Origin: an uncultured Clostridium sp.
Lineage (GTDB): Bacteria > Bacillota > Clostridia > TANB77 > CAG-508
Direction of reading: 5' to 3'
Length of the DNA stretch: 27,228 bases
Assembly: GCA_900555615.1 (NCBI GenBank)
Contig: USMB01000022.1
Location: forward strand, 1 to 27,228
Shown one piece after another: positions 15,178 to 22,490 of this stretch (within the stretch, counting starts at the first letter, position 1; every line of letters starts with the position of its first letter). A program made the position numbers and the translations under genes. Under the pieces are notes generated by a model. The model ran no database searches. It was given only the letters and a program-made list of their open reading frames with translations, and was not told where the DNA came from.

Positions 15178-15939
15178 TTAAACTTTTTTATTTTTTTCTA
15201 CTTCTATATCGCCAAATATCTCTTCTTGTTCTGTTATAACTTTATTTCTTCTAGACATCTCTAATAATCCTGAAAACGCTGTTACTACTTCATTTTTGTT
15301 ACGTTTTTTAACTGAAAATAATTTATTAAAATTAAACTTTTTATATTTAATTAAAGCTCTATACATTTCTTTTACTTTGTCACCAACTGTATATGTTTCT
15401 GTGATTGCTATTTTCTCTATGTTTGCCGCATTTTCATTTATTTTTTCTGCATTTCTTTGTAACAATTTTTTATACAAATCCGGTATTATTTCACTATTAT
15501 ATTCATCTTCCATTTTCTGTTTTGGTAACTCGATTTCTTCTGTTCCTTTATAAAATCTTTTTGAATATTCTAGAAAGTTTTCTTTTAATTTTTTAGTTAT
15601 TTCTTTATATTTTTTATATTCTATAATTCTACGAATCAACTCTTCTTCTGTAATCTCTTCCTCTTCTTCATCTACCTTTGGCAATAAATGTTTTGACTTT
15701 AAATAAAGAAGTGTTGATGACATTACTAAAAATTCGCTTGTTACTTCTAAGTTCATTTGCTCCATTTGATTTAAAAATTCAATATATTGATCTGTTATTT
15801 CACTCAAGTTTATGTCATAAATATCCATTTTGTTTTTATCTATCAAATGGCATAATAAATCTAATGGTCCTTCAAAATTATTTAATTTTATTGAATATTT
15901 GTTAGTTTCTAATGTTAGTATATTTTGCATTTTAGTCAC
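15178..15939 (-). CDS. scpA: ScpA, condensin segregation subunit
   Basis: ScpA is the kleisin that bridges SMC head domains in the bacterial condensin and helps to segregate chromosomes. The 253-residue protein shows the N-terminal helical domain that binds the SMC neck (NFEGPLDLLCHLIDKNKMDIYDI), the acidic linker (VDEEEEEITEEELIRRI, about 95-112), the central ScpB-binding region and the C-terminal winged helix. I kept the GTG start because AAAGGA lies 7 nt before it; the next ATG is too far from that site. It overlaps recX by 8 bp. ScpB normally follows, but the next gene is DUF2953, so scpB must be elsewhere or absent. Confidence 0.93.
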   Translation of the reverse strand: MTKMQNILTLETNKYSIKLNNFEGPLDLLCHLIDKNKMDIYDINLSEITDQYIEFLNQMEQMNLEVTSEFLVMSSTLLYLKSKHLLPKVDEEEEEITEEELIRRIIEYKKYKEITKKLKENFLEYSKRFYKGTEEIELPKQKMEDEYNSEIIPDLYKKLLQRNAEKINENAANIEKIAITETYTVGDKVKEMYRALIKYKKFNFNKLFSVKKRNKNEVVTAFSGLLEMSRRNKVITEQEEIFGDIEVEKNKKV

Positions 15940-16390
15940 ATTTGTATCCTTTCCTGTATAGATATTGATTTATTTCTTCTTCTGTATCTCCTACTCTCTT
16001 ATTTCTGATTTTTTCAATGCATTTTTCCTCATATTCTTTTAATTCATCATAATGTTTTTCTATATATTGCTCTACAAGTTTTCTGTCCAATCCTTTGGCA
16101 TACAATTTATATTTCAATTCTTTGATTGACATTGTTTTTAAATTTGTATATTCTCGTACTTGTTTTTCAATGAAATCTTCATCATCCAAATATTTTGCTT
16201 CTTTTAAATATTCAATAATTTCATCTAGCATTTGCTCTTCTATTTGTCCTCTGAATTTATTTCTTACTTCTTGTTCTGTTCTTTTTTTATATGTTATGTA
16301 TTTGAAGACTTTTGTTTTTTGAGCATCAAATTCTTTTAGCTTTTCTATATTAAATTTATTTGTACTTTCAAAATTTTCAATAATTTTCAT
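15932..16390 (-). CDS. recX: RecX regulatory protein
   Basis: RecX caps RecA filaments and limits recombination. The 152-residue protein contains the tandem three-helix RecX repeats: YITYKKRTEQEVRNKFRGQ, then AKYLDDEDFIEKQVREYTNLK, then SIKELKYKLYAKGLDRKLVEQYIEK, and a third repeat at the C-terminus ending in YLYRKGYKCD. AGAGGAAA precedes the ATG. It heads the operon with scpA, DUF2953 and gerW. recA is not in the window. Confidence 0.9.
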   Translation of the reverse strand: MKIIENFESTNKFNIEKLKEFDAQKTKVFKYITYKKRTEQEVRNKFRGQIEEQMLDEIIEYLKEAKYLDDEDFIEKQVREYTNLKTMSIKELKYKLYAKGLDRKLVEQYIEKHYDELKEYEEKCIEKIRNKRVGDTEEEINQYLYRKGYKCD

Positions 16391-16529
16391 TTTTTCCTCT
16401 TTTCTGTTTTATTTTATATGATTTTTCGTTTTTTTGCAAGATTTTTCAAGTATATTTTGTCTTAAACAATTTATACTATAAATAAGTTTTATTTTGTTAA
16501 AACTTAATCTTTTAAGGAGGATTTTTATA

Positions 16530-16997
16530 ATGAATAAAAAATTACTTTTTACGGTCGTTTTATTTATGATTTCTCTTCTTACATTTGCTGTTACTTACAG
16601 TTTTGCTACTGATGGAAATGGTGCTATGAATGCTGTTAATGATGCCGCAAATGAAGTTCGTAATGTTGTAGGTGGTGCTGAAAATACTGTTGAAGGCGCT
16701 GTTGATGGCATTGGTAACACTATGAGAAATTCAGCAAGTACAACTGGTAATACTTTAAATAATGTAGGAAATTCTACTGGTACTGCTTTGTCTGGTGCAA
16801 GTAATGGTATGAATTATACTGCAAATAGAACTGCTACTACTACAAATACAGGTGCTAATTCAGGTAATTTCTTAGGTATGTCTTCTACTATGTGGACTTG
16901 GGTAATCTTGGCTGTTGCAGTTGTAGCTATAATTGCTTTAGTTTGGTATTATTCAAATCAACTTACTAACACTAGAAATTATGATGACCATGAATAA
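16530..16997 (+). CDS. Exported Gly/Asn/Ala/Thr-rich protein with C-terminal membrane anchor
   Basis: This 155-residue protein has a signal peptide (1-26, ending YSFA), then a low-complexity stretch of amphipathic repeats such as AVNDAANEVRNVVGGAENTV and GIGNTMRNSASTTGNTLNNVGNS. A threonine/asparagine-rich region follows (to about 112), then one membrane helix (WTWVILAVAVVAIIALVWYY, about 120-140) and a short charged tail ending DDHE. AAGGAGG lies 8 nt before the chosen ATG; an in-frame ATG 12 codons upstream is before that site. I do not recognise the family. The repeats recall LEA-like or surfactant-like helices. A large inverted repeat begins 11 bp after the stop. It probably lies in the cell envelope with the repeat region outside. 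Confidence 0.75.
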   Translation: MNKKLLFTVVLFMISLLTFAVTYSFATDGNGAMNAVNDAANEVRNVVGGAENTVEGAVDGIGNTMRNSASTTGNTLNNVGNSTGTALSGASNGMNYTANRTATTTNTGANSGNFLGMSSTMWTWVILAVAVVAIIALVWYYSNQLTNTRNYDDHE

Positions 16998-17008
16998 TTA
17001 AACTTACT

Positions 17009-17064
17009 ATAAGTTCGAAACATGGCTCCACCCTGTGGTAGTATAAGCCATGTTTCGAACTTAT
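17009..17064. repeat. 19-bp perfect inverted repeat with inner hairpin
   Basis: ATAAGTTCGAAACATGGCT (17009-17027) is perfectly inverted at 17046-17064. The 18-nt loop holds a further CCAC-CCT-GTGG hairpin (17028-17038). No T-run follows on either strand, so it is not a standard intrinsic terminator, although it may stop or stabilise the upstream transcript. The promoter of smpB lies just beyond. Confidence 0.85.
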
Positions 17065-17085
17065 GACAAATTGTCTATTCATATA

Positions 17086-17114
17086 TTGTTTTAAATGTTC
17101 TTTTATGTTATAAT
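17086..17114 (+). promoter_or_regulatory. smpB promoter with extended -10
   Basis: TATAAT (17109-17114) with TG one base upstream (TGTTATAAT) forms an extended -10. TTGTTT (17086-17091) is 17 bp upstream. Confidence 0.7.
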
Positions 17115-17146
17115 GTTCTAAAATTTATTTAAGATTGGAGATTACT

Positions 17147-17608
17147 ATGGAAACAAAATTGATTGCAAAAAATCCAGTTGCATATCATAATTTTAATATA
17201 GAAGACAAATTTGAAGCAGGAATTGTACTTACTGGCACAGAAATAAAATCAATTAGAGCTGGAAAAGTTAATTTAAAAGACAGCTATGCTGGATTCAAAG
17301 ATGGAGAATGTTACATATTTTCAATGCATATTAGTCCATATGAACACGGAAACATTTTTAATAAAGATCCTCTTCGTGATAGAAAATTACTTTTAACTAA
17401 AAGAGAACTTAATAAACTTTTTGGTAAAGTAAAACAAGATGGATATAGTTTAGTTCCTATTAGTTTATATTTCAAAAATAGTTATGTAAAACTTGAACTT
17501 GGACTTGGTAAAGGTAAAAAATTATATGACAAACGTCAAGATATTGCCAAAAAAGATGCAGAACGTAGAATGCAAAAAGCAATGCGCACTAATGAAAAAC
17601 AATTATAA
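17147..17608 (+). CDS. smpB: SmpB, SsrA-binding protein
   Basis: SmpB binds tmRNA and delivers it to stalled ribosomes. The 153-residue protein has the OB-fold start AKNPVAYHNFNIEDKFEAGIVLTGTEIKSIRAGKVNLKDSYA, the central KLLLTKRELNKLFGKVKQDG and the basic tail GKGKKLYDKRQDIAKKDAERRM. I chose the ATG at 17147; a TTG four codons earlier lies inside the ribosome site TTGGAGAT. rnr or secG, its common neighbours, are not present, and no ssrA tmRNA was recognised nearby. Confidence 0.96.
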   Translation: METKLIAKNPVAYHNFNIEDKFEAGIVLTGTEIKSIRAGKVNLKDSYAGFKDGECYIFSMHISPYEHGNIFNKDPLRDRKLLLTKRELNKLFGKVKQDGYSLVPISLYFKNSYVKLELGLGKGKKLYDKRQDIAKKDAERRMQKAMRTNEKQL

Positions 17609-17643
17609 AGTTAGAGGCGCATTATTCTGCGCACTCATAACTT
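17608..17643. terminator. Hairpin between convergent smpB and DUF1540 genes
   Basis: AAGTTA-GAG-GCGCA pairs with TGCGC-A-CTC-A-TAACTT (14 pairs with two single-base bulges, 6-nt loop). Flanking T-tracts are weak, so terminator use is likely but not certain. It overlaps the stop of the minus-strand DUF1540 gene. Confidence 0.55.
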
Positions 17644-17786
17644 CCACACATTGATTCATCTGGTTGTCTTGTTTGACAATCTTGTGTTGGCATTACTTGT
17701 ATTGCTTGTAGTGTACATCTTTTTGTATTATAATCTTGATATACGCAACTTTCTACACTACAATTTATTTTTTGGTTTTCTTCCAT
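17622..17786 (-). CDS. DUF1540 small cysteine-rich protein
   Basis: This 54-residue protein starts at an ATG with ATAGGAGGCA upstream and matches the DUF1540 pattern: INCSVESCVYQD, then RCTLQAIQVMP, then DESMCGSYE. Cysteines are at 9, 14, 24, 37 and 47, with one more near the end (52). DUF1540 proteins are short clostridial and bacillar proteins, presumed to bind metal and often associated with sporulation-era expression; their function is not established. It is encoded opposite and convergent to smpB. Confidence 0.88.
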   Translation of the reverse strand: MEENQKINCSVESCVYQDYNTKRCTLQAIQVMPTQDCQTRQPDESMCGSYECAE

Positions 17787-17899
17787 TTTATGCCTCCTAT
17801 CCTAATAACATTTTGTATATAAAAAACAAGATGTCACTCATTCATATCTTCCCCTTAATTCTTATTTTTATACCAAAGTATAAATTTCGATTTTTTTCG

Positions 17900-17908
17900 C
17901 ATACTATA
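17900..17908 (+). promoter_or_regulatory. Possible sporulation-type -10 of the 94-residue gene
   Basis: CATACTATA fits the sigma-E/sigma-K -10 pattern CATAnnnTA, about 22 bp before the ATG. GTATAAA lies 15 bp upstream as a loose -35. Confidence 0.35.
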
Positions 17909-17929
17909 TTTATAAAAAAGGAGTTCAAT

Positions 17930-18214
17930 ATGGGTTCAAAAGTTTTTATTTTAAGTGAAGAAAATACTTTAATTAATAGCTTTTTACAAAAGTTTTATAA
18001 TTCTTCTATGCCCAATTCTCAACAAACCACTTTTTGGAAGAAAACTTTTTCTAATCCTTTAGAAATTGCTGAACTTGCTGCCGCTTATACAGACAATTCT
18101 AATTTTCATAAACTTAATATGTGGATTTCTCTTGATAAAAATATATTTATCAAAATTTCTCCTTCTAATGTAGATATTATTATCAAATATCTATTTGAAC
18201 GATATCCTTATTAA
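17930..18214 (+). CDS. Uncharacterised 94-residue protein
   Basis: AAAAAGGAG lies 6 nt before the ATG, which fixes the start; the frame open further upstream is not coding-like. The product starts MGSKVFILSEENTLINSFLQKF and contains a tryptophan/phenylalanine-rich centre (TTFWKKTFSNPLEIAELAAAY) and an end ISPSNVDIIIKYLFERYPY. There is no signal peptide, membrane helix or cysteine. I do not recognise the family. The possible sigma-E/K-type -10 suggests sporulation expression. Its stop shares the four bases TTAA with the recN stop on the other strand. Confidence 0.7.
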   Translation: MGSKVFILSEENTLINSFLQKFYNSSMPNSQQTTFWKKTFSNPLEIAELAAAYTDNSNFHKLNMWISLDKNIFIKISPSNVDIIIKYLFERYPY

Positions 18215-19839
18215 GCAATTTTATTTCTTAATTCACTTGCATATTTTAATGTTACTTCATTTACTTCTCCTGATGAAATTCTTGCAATTTCATATAATAC
18301 TTCTTGTTCGTCTAATAATTTTATTTCTGTACTTGTTCTTTCATTCTGAACTTTTTTGCTTATAAAATAATTATAATCTGCAATTGCAGCTATTGGTGCT
18401 AAATGAGAAATACATAAAACTTGATGATTTTTTGATATTGTTTTTAACTTATTTGCTACTGATTTTGTTGCTTTTCCACTAATTCCAGTATCTATCTCGT
18501 CAAATATCATTATTGGCATTCTATCTACTTCTGCAAGTACTTTCTTTATCGCTAGCATAATTCTTGACATCTCTCCACCTGATGCAATTTGTGCTAATTT
18601 GTTTTCATTTTCTCCAACATTTGTTTTTATAAATATTTCTACTTGATCTTTTCCATTTTCAAAAAATTCATTTACTTTATATTCTACTTTTATATTTATT
18701 TTTGCATTTTGCATTTCTAAGTCTACTAATTCTTGATTAATTTTTTCATTTAATTTTTGTGCATTTTCTTTTCTAATTTCACTTATTTTTTCTGCTATTA
18801 AATTCATTTCATGTTCTAATTTTTCTTGCTCTAATCTTAATTTTTGATTGTATTCATCTGCATTTTCTATTTTTCTAATCTCTTCATCTATTTCGTCAGC
18901 ATATTTTAAAATTTCATCTATATTGTTTCCATATTTTCTTTTTAAATTATCTATTATATCTAATCTTGTTTCTATTTCTTCTCTTTCTTGCTCATCAAAT
19001 TCTACATCTTCCATATATCCACTTATATCTCTTGATATTTCTTGAATTTGATAATATACATCTCTTAAACTAGATATTGTGTCACTATATTTAGCGTCAA
19101 TTTCTTCAATTTTTTCTAATGCTCTTATTGCACTTCCTATTACATCTACCGTATTTTCGCCAATTGCATTATCTGCTTCTGATAAATTTTTAGCAATTTT
19201 TTCTGAATTTACTATTATTTTTCTTCTTTCTTCTAATTTTTCCTCTTCTCCATTTTTTAATTTCGTTTCTCGAATTTCATTTAATTGATATTTTAACAAG
19301 TCTAATTTTCTTTGTTTTTCTTTTTCATCACCATAGTTGTTACGTAATTCTCTCTTAATCTCATTATATCTAAGATATTTTTCTTTATATTCTAGCTTTA
19401 ATCCAATTAATTTATCTCCTGAAAAATTGTCCAAATATTTTATATGTGTTCTACTATCTAATATTTGTTGATTGTCATTTTGTCCATGAATTTCTATATA
19501 ATTACTCATAAAATTTTTCAATTCAGTTACAGTCACTAGTCTTCCATTTATCTTGCATAAATTTCTTCCATTACTATATATTTCTCTTGTTACAATTATA
19601 TTATTGTCTACTGAATTTATATCATTTGGCGCATATATACATAGTTCTACATATGAATGATTCTCACCTTTTCTTATCATTTCTTTTGAAAATCTTCCAC
19701 CACATATTACTCCTAAAGAATCTATTATTAATGATTTTCCTGCACCTGTTTCTCCTGTTAATACATTCATTCCTTTATTTAAGTTAATATCTAAATCATC
19801 TATTATTCCTATATTTTTTATATGTAAATTTGTTATCAT
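18211..19839 (-). CDS. recN: RecN, DNA double-strand-break repair ATPase
   Basis: RecN is an SMC-like ATPase that gathers broken DNA ends. The 542-residue protein has the Walker A GETGAGKS (29-36), a long coiled-coil arm (about 155-380, rich in Glu, Lys and Leu), the ABC signature QIASGGEMSR and the Walker B IMIFDEIDTGISG, followed by the His-switch region SHLAPIAAI. It is slightly shorter than the usual 550-570 residues. AGGAGG lies 7 nt before the ATG. argR, its frequent neighbour, is absent. A non-coding RNA candidate with its own terminator sits directly upstream, so recN needs its own promoter between about 19840 and 19950. Confidence 0.96.
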   Translation of the reverse strand: MITNLHIKNIGIIDDLDINLNKGMNVLTGETGAGKSLIIDSLGVICGGRFSKEMIRKGENHSYVELCIYAPNDINSVDNNIIVTREIYSNGRNLCKINGRLVTVTELKNFMSNYIEIHGQNDNQQILDSRTHIKYLDNFSGDKLIGLKLEYKEKYLRYNEIKRELRNNYGDEKEKQRKLDLLKYQLNEIRETKLKNGEEEKLEERRKIIVNSEKIAKNLSEADNAIGENTVDVIGSAIRALEKIEEIDAKYSDTISSLRDVYYQIQEISRDISGYMEDVEFDEQEREEIETRLDIIDNLKRKYGNNIDEILKYADEIDEEIRKIENADEYNQKLRLEQEKLEHEMNLIAEKISEIRKENAQKLNEKINQELVDLEMQNAKINIKVEYKVNEFFENGKDQVEIFIKTNVGENENKLAQIASGGEMSRIMLAIKKVLAEVDRMPIMIFDEIDTGISGKATKSVANKLKTISKNHQVLCISHLAPIAAIADYNYFISKKVQNERTSTEIKLLDEQEVLYEIARISSGEVNEVTLKYASELRNKIA

Positions 19840-19949
19840 ATATATGCCTCCTCTTAATTTAAATCAAATATATGTTCGCTTGCTATTATATTAATATTTT
19901 TGAAATTTGTCAATAGTTTTGCGAACATTTTTTCTTTAAATTTAGAAAT

Positions 19950-20156
19950 AAAAAAAGAAGAGTCCCCTACCAGCGATCAACCTGATAGGGGAATCTCTCC
20001 TTAATTTAGTTATAGACAACTAGAAGATTAGTCTTCCGTGCCTGTTGAAAGGGAATATCCTTAAACTTGAGGAGGTAAGACTCAGTTGCAATCATGAAAA
20101 TTTCATGACAGGCTTCCCTAAAAATTATAATAAAGTGCCTTGCACTTTTAAGTACA
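19950..20156 (-). ncRNA. Candidate structured RNA between uvrB and recN
   Basis: A strong promoter (20162-20190) and a strong terminator (19951-19995) bound a transcript of about 200 nt with no ORF of note. Predicted helices, read 5' to 3' on the minus strand, are: AAGTGC/GCACTT near the start; a GCCTGT/ACAGGC closing helix that encloses TCATGAAA/TTTCATGA and a CTTACCTCCTC single-stranded stretch; GAAGA/TCTTC; TAGTT/AACTA; then the terminator. The CCTCC stretch could pair with ribosome-binding sites. A size of about 200 nt would fit 6S RNA, but the extended rod shape of 6S is not obvious, and no riboswitch core (T-box, cobalamin, SAM) is present. It could also be a leader attenuator for recN. 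Confidence 0.6.
19951..19995 (-). terminator. Terminator of the uvrB-recN non-coding RNA
   Basis: On the minus strand GATTCCCCTATCAG pairs with CTGGTAGGGGACTC (12 of 14 pairs, 8-nt loop), followed by CTTCTTTTTT. Confidence 0.88.
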
Positions 20157-20161
20157 TTTCT

Positions 20162-20190
20162 AGTTTACCATATATTTACATAATTGTCAA
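20162..20190 (-). promoter_or_regulatory. Promoter of the uvrB-recN non-coding RNA
   Basis: A perfect TTGACA (20185-20190) and TAAACT (20162-20167) are 17 bp apart on the minus strand, starting 28 bp after the uvrB stop. Confidence 0.75.
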
Positions 20191-20217
20191 CCTTTTTTTC
20201 GACATTTTGTCTAAAAA

Positions 20218-22179
20218 TTAATTTTCTATAATTTTCTCTAGTTCTTTTATCTTATCTCTTAGTTCTGCAGCTTGTTCAAATTCCATCTTACTTGCCGCTT
20301 CTAGCATCTCATCTGTTAATTTAGCAATTGTATCTTTAATATCTTCTTCTTTTTCCAATTTATACTCAACACCAATATTTTCAGTCTGTATAGCTTTTAT
20401 TGAATCTCTTATTGATTTCTTTATTGTTTTTGGAACAATATGATGTTCTTTATTGTATGCCTCTTGTATTGCACGTCTTCTGTTTGTCTCTTTTATCGCT
20501 TTTTCCATTGAATCTGTCAATTCATCAGCATACATAATTACTGTTCCTTCTGTATTTCTTGCAGCACGTCCCATTGTTTGAATTAATGAACGCTCTGAAC
20601 GCAAAAATCCTTCTTTGTCAGCATCTAATATTGCAACTAATGAAACTTCTGGAATATCTAGACCTTCTCTTAATAAGTTAATTCCTACTAACACATCAAA
20701 TTCACCTAAACGCAAATTACGTATTATCTCCATTCTTTCTAGTGCTTTTATATCTGAATGCATGTAATTTACTTTAATATCCAAACTTTTCAAATATTCT
20801 GTTAAATCTTCTGCCATCTTTTTAGTTAATGTTGTTACTAAAACTCTTTCTTTTTTTGCAACTCTTATTCTTATTTGTTCTAATAAATCATCTATTTGAT
20901 TTGTTACTGGTTTTACTTCAATCTTTGGATCTAGTAATCCTGTTGGTCTTATGATTTGTTCTACTACATTTTCTCCAGAATGTTCTTTTTCGTAATCTGC
21001 TGGCGTTGCACTTACAAATACAACTTGATTAATTCTTTCCTCAAATTCTTGAAATGTTAATGGTCTATTATCATATGCTGATGGAAGTCTAAATCCGTAT
21101 TTTACTAGTGAATCTTTACGAGCTCTATCACCATTGTACATTGCTCTTACTTGTGGAATTGTTGCATGTGATTCATCTATTAATAATAAGAAATCTTTAG
21201 GAAAATAATCAAATAATGTGTATGGTGGGCTTCCAGCAGCTCTTCCGCTCATATGTCTTGAATAATTTTCTATTCCTTGGCAAAATCCAGTTTCTTTCAT
21301 CATTTCTATATCAAAATTTGTTCTTTCCTGAATACGCTGTGCTTCTATTAATTTATTTTGATCTTTGAAATATTTAATTCTTTCATCTAGTTCTTCTTCA
21401 ATTGTTACAATAGCTCTTTCCATTTTTGCCTTATTGGTTACATATTGTGATGCTGGTGGTATTAATACATGCATTCTTGTTCCTATTGATTTTCCTGTTA
21501 GTGGATTTATTTCAGATATTTTTTCTATCTCATCTCCCCAAAATTCAATTCTTAATGCTGATTCACTTTGAGATGATGGATATATTTCTAAAATATCTCC
21601 CTTTGCTCTAAATGTTCCTCTTTTAAAGTCTATTTCATTTCTTGAATATTGCATGTTTACCAGTTTTTTCATTATATCTTCTCGTGATTTTCCCATTCCA
21701 GGTCTTAATGATAACATCATTTCTTGATAATCTTCTGGGTCTCCTAAACCATATATACATGATACTGATGCTACAATTATTACATCTCTTGTTTCAAATA
21801 ATGATAATGTTGCTGAATGACGTAGTTTATCAATTTCATCATTTATTGATGCATCTTTTTCTATATAAGTATCTGATTGTGCTATATAACTTTCTGGTTG
21901 ATAATAATCGTAGTATGACACAAAATATTCAACTCTGTTTTCTGGAAAGAACTCTTTAAATTCTGAATATAATTGTCCTGCTAGTGTCTTATTATGTGCT
22001 AACACCAATGTTGGCTTTTGTGTTTTTGCAATTATATTTGCCATTGTGAATGTTTTTCCAGACCCCGTTACTCCTAGAAGTGTTTGGTATTTCTCGCCTC
22101 TTTCTATTCCTTTTACTAGATAATCTATTGCCTTAGGTTGGTCACCTGTTGGCTTATATTCTGAGTGTAATTTAAACAT
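20218..22179 (-). CDS. uvrB: UvrB, excinuclease ABC subunit B
   Basis: UvrB verifies damage in nucleotide excision repair and recruits UvrC. The 653-residue protein is full length. It has the Walker A GVTGSGKT (36-43), the beta-hairpin YYDYYQPESYI (about 89-99) that clamps DNA, the helicase motif DESHATIPQ, motif VFVSATP, the ARNTEGTVIMYAD region and the C-terminal UVR domain (about 615-650) that binds UvrC. GGAGAGG lies before the ATG. uvrA is not within the window. The upstream leader contains a 28-codon ORF and a non-coding RNA with a terminator, so uvrB may be read from a promoter inside that leader or by readthrough. Confidence 0.97.
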   Translation of the reverse strand: MFKLHSEYKPTGDQPKAIDYLVKGIERGEKYQTLLGVTGSGKTFTMANIIAKTQKPTLVLAHNKTLAGQLYSEFKEFFPENRVEYFVSYYDYYQPESYIAQSDTYIEKDASINDEIDKLRHSATLSLFETRDVIIVASVSCIYGLGDPEDYQEMMLSLRPGMGKSREDIMKKLVNMQYSRNEIDFKRGTFRAKGDILEIYPSSQSESALRIEFWGDEIEKISEINPLTGKSIGTRMHVLIPPASQYVTNKAKMERAIVTIEEELDERIKYFKDQNKLIEAQRIQERTNFDIEMMKETGFCQGIENYSRHMSGRAAGSPPYTLFDYFPKDFLLLIDESHATIPQVRAMYNGDRARKDSLVKYGFRLPSAYDNRPLTFQEFEERINQVVFVSATPADYEKEHSGENVVEQIIRPTGLLDPKIEVKPVTNQIDDLLEQIRIRVAKKERVLVTTLTKKMAEDLTEYLKSLDIKVNYMHSDIKALERMEIIRNLRLGEFDVLVGINLLREGLDIPEVSLVAILDADKEGFLRSERSLIQTMGRAARNTEGTVIMYADELTDSMEKAIKETNRRRAIQEAYNKEHHIVPKTIKKSIRDSIKAIQTENIGVEYKLEKEEDIKDTIAKLTDEMLEAASKMEFEQAAELRDKIKELEKIIEN

Positions 22180-22228
22180 TATTTCCTCTCCATTCTTTAT
22201 TAATTTTTTTCGTTTAATTCAAAATTTT

Positions 22229-22315
22229 TTATTTATTTTCACTTTTTAATTCTTCTATTAATAATTGTTCTATTTTATCTACATCTGGAAATATTAAATT
22301 TATTCCTTTATGCAT
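22229..22315 (-). CDS. Tiny ORF upstream of uvrB, 28 residues
   Basis: AAGGAG lies 4-5 nt before an ATG that opens a 28-codon frame (MHKGINLIFPDVDKIEQLLI and a charged end SENK). It begins about 15 bp after the terminator of the tandem-hairpin RNA and ends 50 bp before uvrB. I do not recognise it. It could be a small protein, a leader peptide for uvrB or chance coding. Confidence 0.4.
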   Translation of the reverse strand: MHKGINLIFPDVDKIEQLLIEELKSENK

Positions 22316-22329
22316 TTCTCCTTATATAT

Positions 22330-22368
22330 AAAAAGAAGTCCTTTATTCCTCTATAGAAACAAAGGACT
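22330..22368 (-). terminator. Terminator of the twin-hairpin RNA
   Basis: On the minus strand AGTCCTTT pairs with AAAGGACT (8 bp, 16-nt loop with partial inner pairing), followed by TCTTTTTA. Confidence 0.75.
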
Positions 22369-22378
22369 GGATTATTTA

Positions 22379-22470
22379 CGAAATGGTATAATTTGTTACT
22401 CGCACCAACCACAAGCGAGAACATTTAACGAAATAGTATGATTTATTACTCGCACCAACCACAAGCGAGA
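22379..22470. repeat. Two-copy tandem repeat, 50-bp period
   Basis: CGAAATrGTATrATTTrTTA followed by CTCGCACCAACCACAAGCGAG appears at 22379-22420 and 22429-22470, with three transitions in 42 bp. Confidence 0.9.
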
Positions 22471-22490
22471 TACATTTACTTTCTATAATT

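Larger units (their letters stand above)
22330..22484 (-). ncRNA. Candidate small RNA with two near-identical hairpin units
   Basis: A near-consensus promoter (22491-22520) and a terminator (22330-22368) delimit about 155 nt. The transcript carries two copies, 50 nt apart, of a hairpin with stem CTCGC/GCGAG and an identical 11-nt loop TTGTGGTTGGT. Each is followed by the same spacer pattern AAATyATACyATTTCG. The hairpins and loops are identical, while the three substitutions between copies fall in the spacer, as expected if the hairpin is what is conserved. This looks like a twin-site RNA that binds a protein or base-pairs with target RNA through its G-rich loops. Confidence 0.65.

Noticed and set aside
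17651..17929. Upstream extension of the 94-residue gene
   Set aside because: The extension overlaps the DUF1540 gene on the other strand and has no ribosome site; the start at 17930 has AAAAAGGAG.
19950..20156. T-box, cobalamin or SAM riboswitch
   Set aside because: None of the conserved cores (T-box GGUGG motif, B12 box, SAM core) is present, and the downstream gene recN is not a typical target.
22379..22470. CRISPR-like direct repeat
   Set aside because: There are only two copies, the intervening segment is nearly identical rather than a unique spacer, no cas genes are present, and a promoter and terminator frame it as one RNA.
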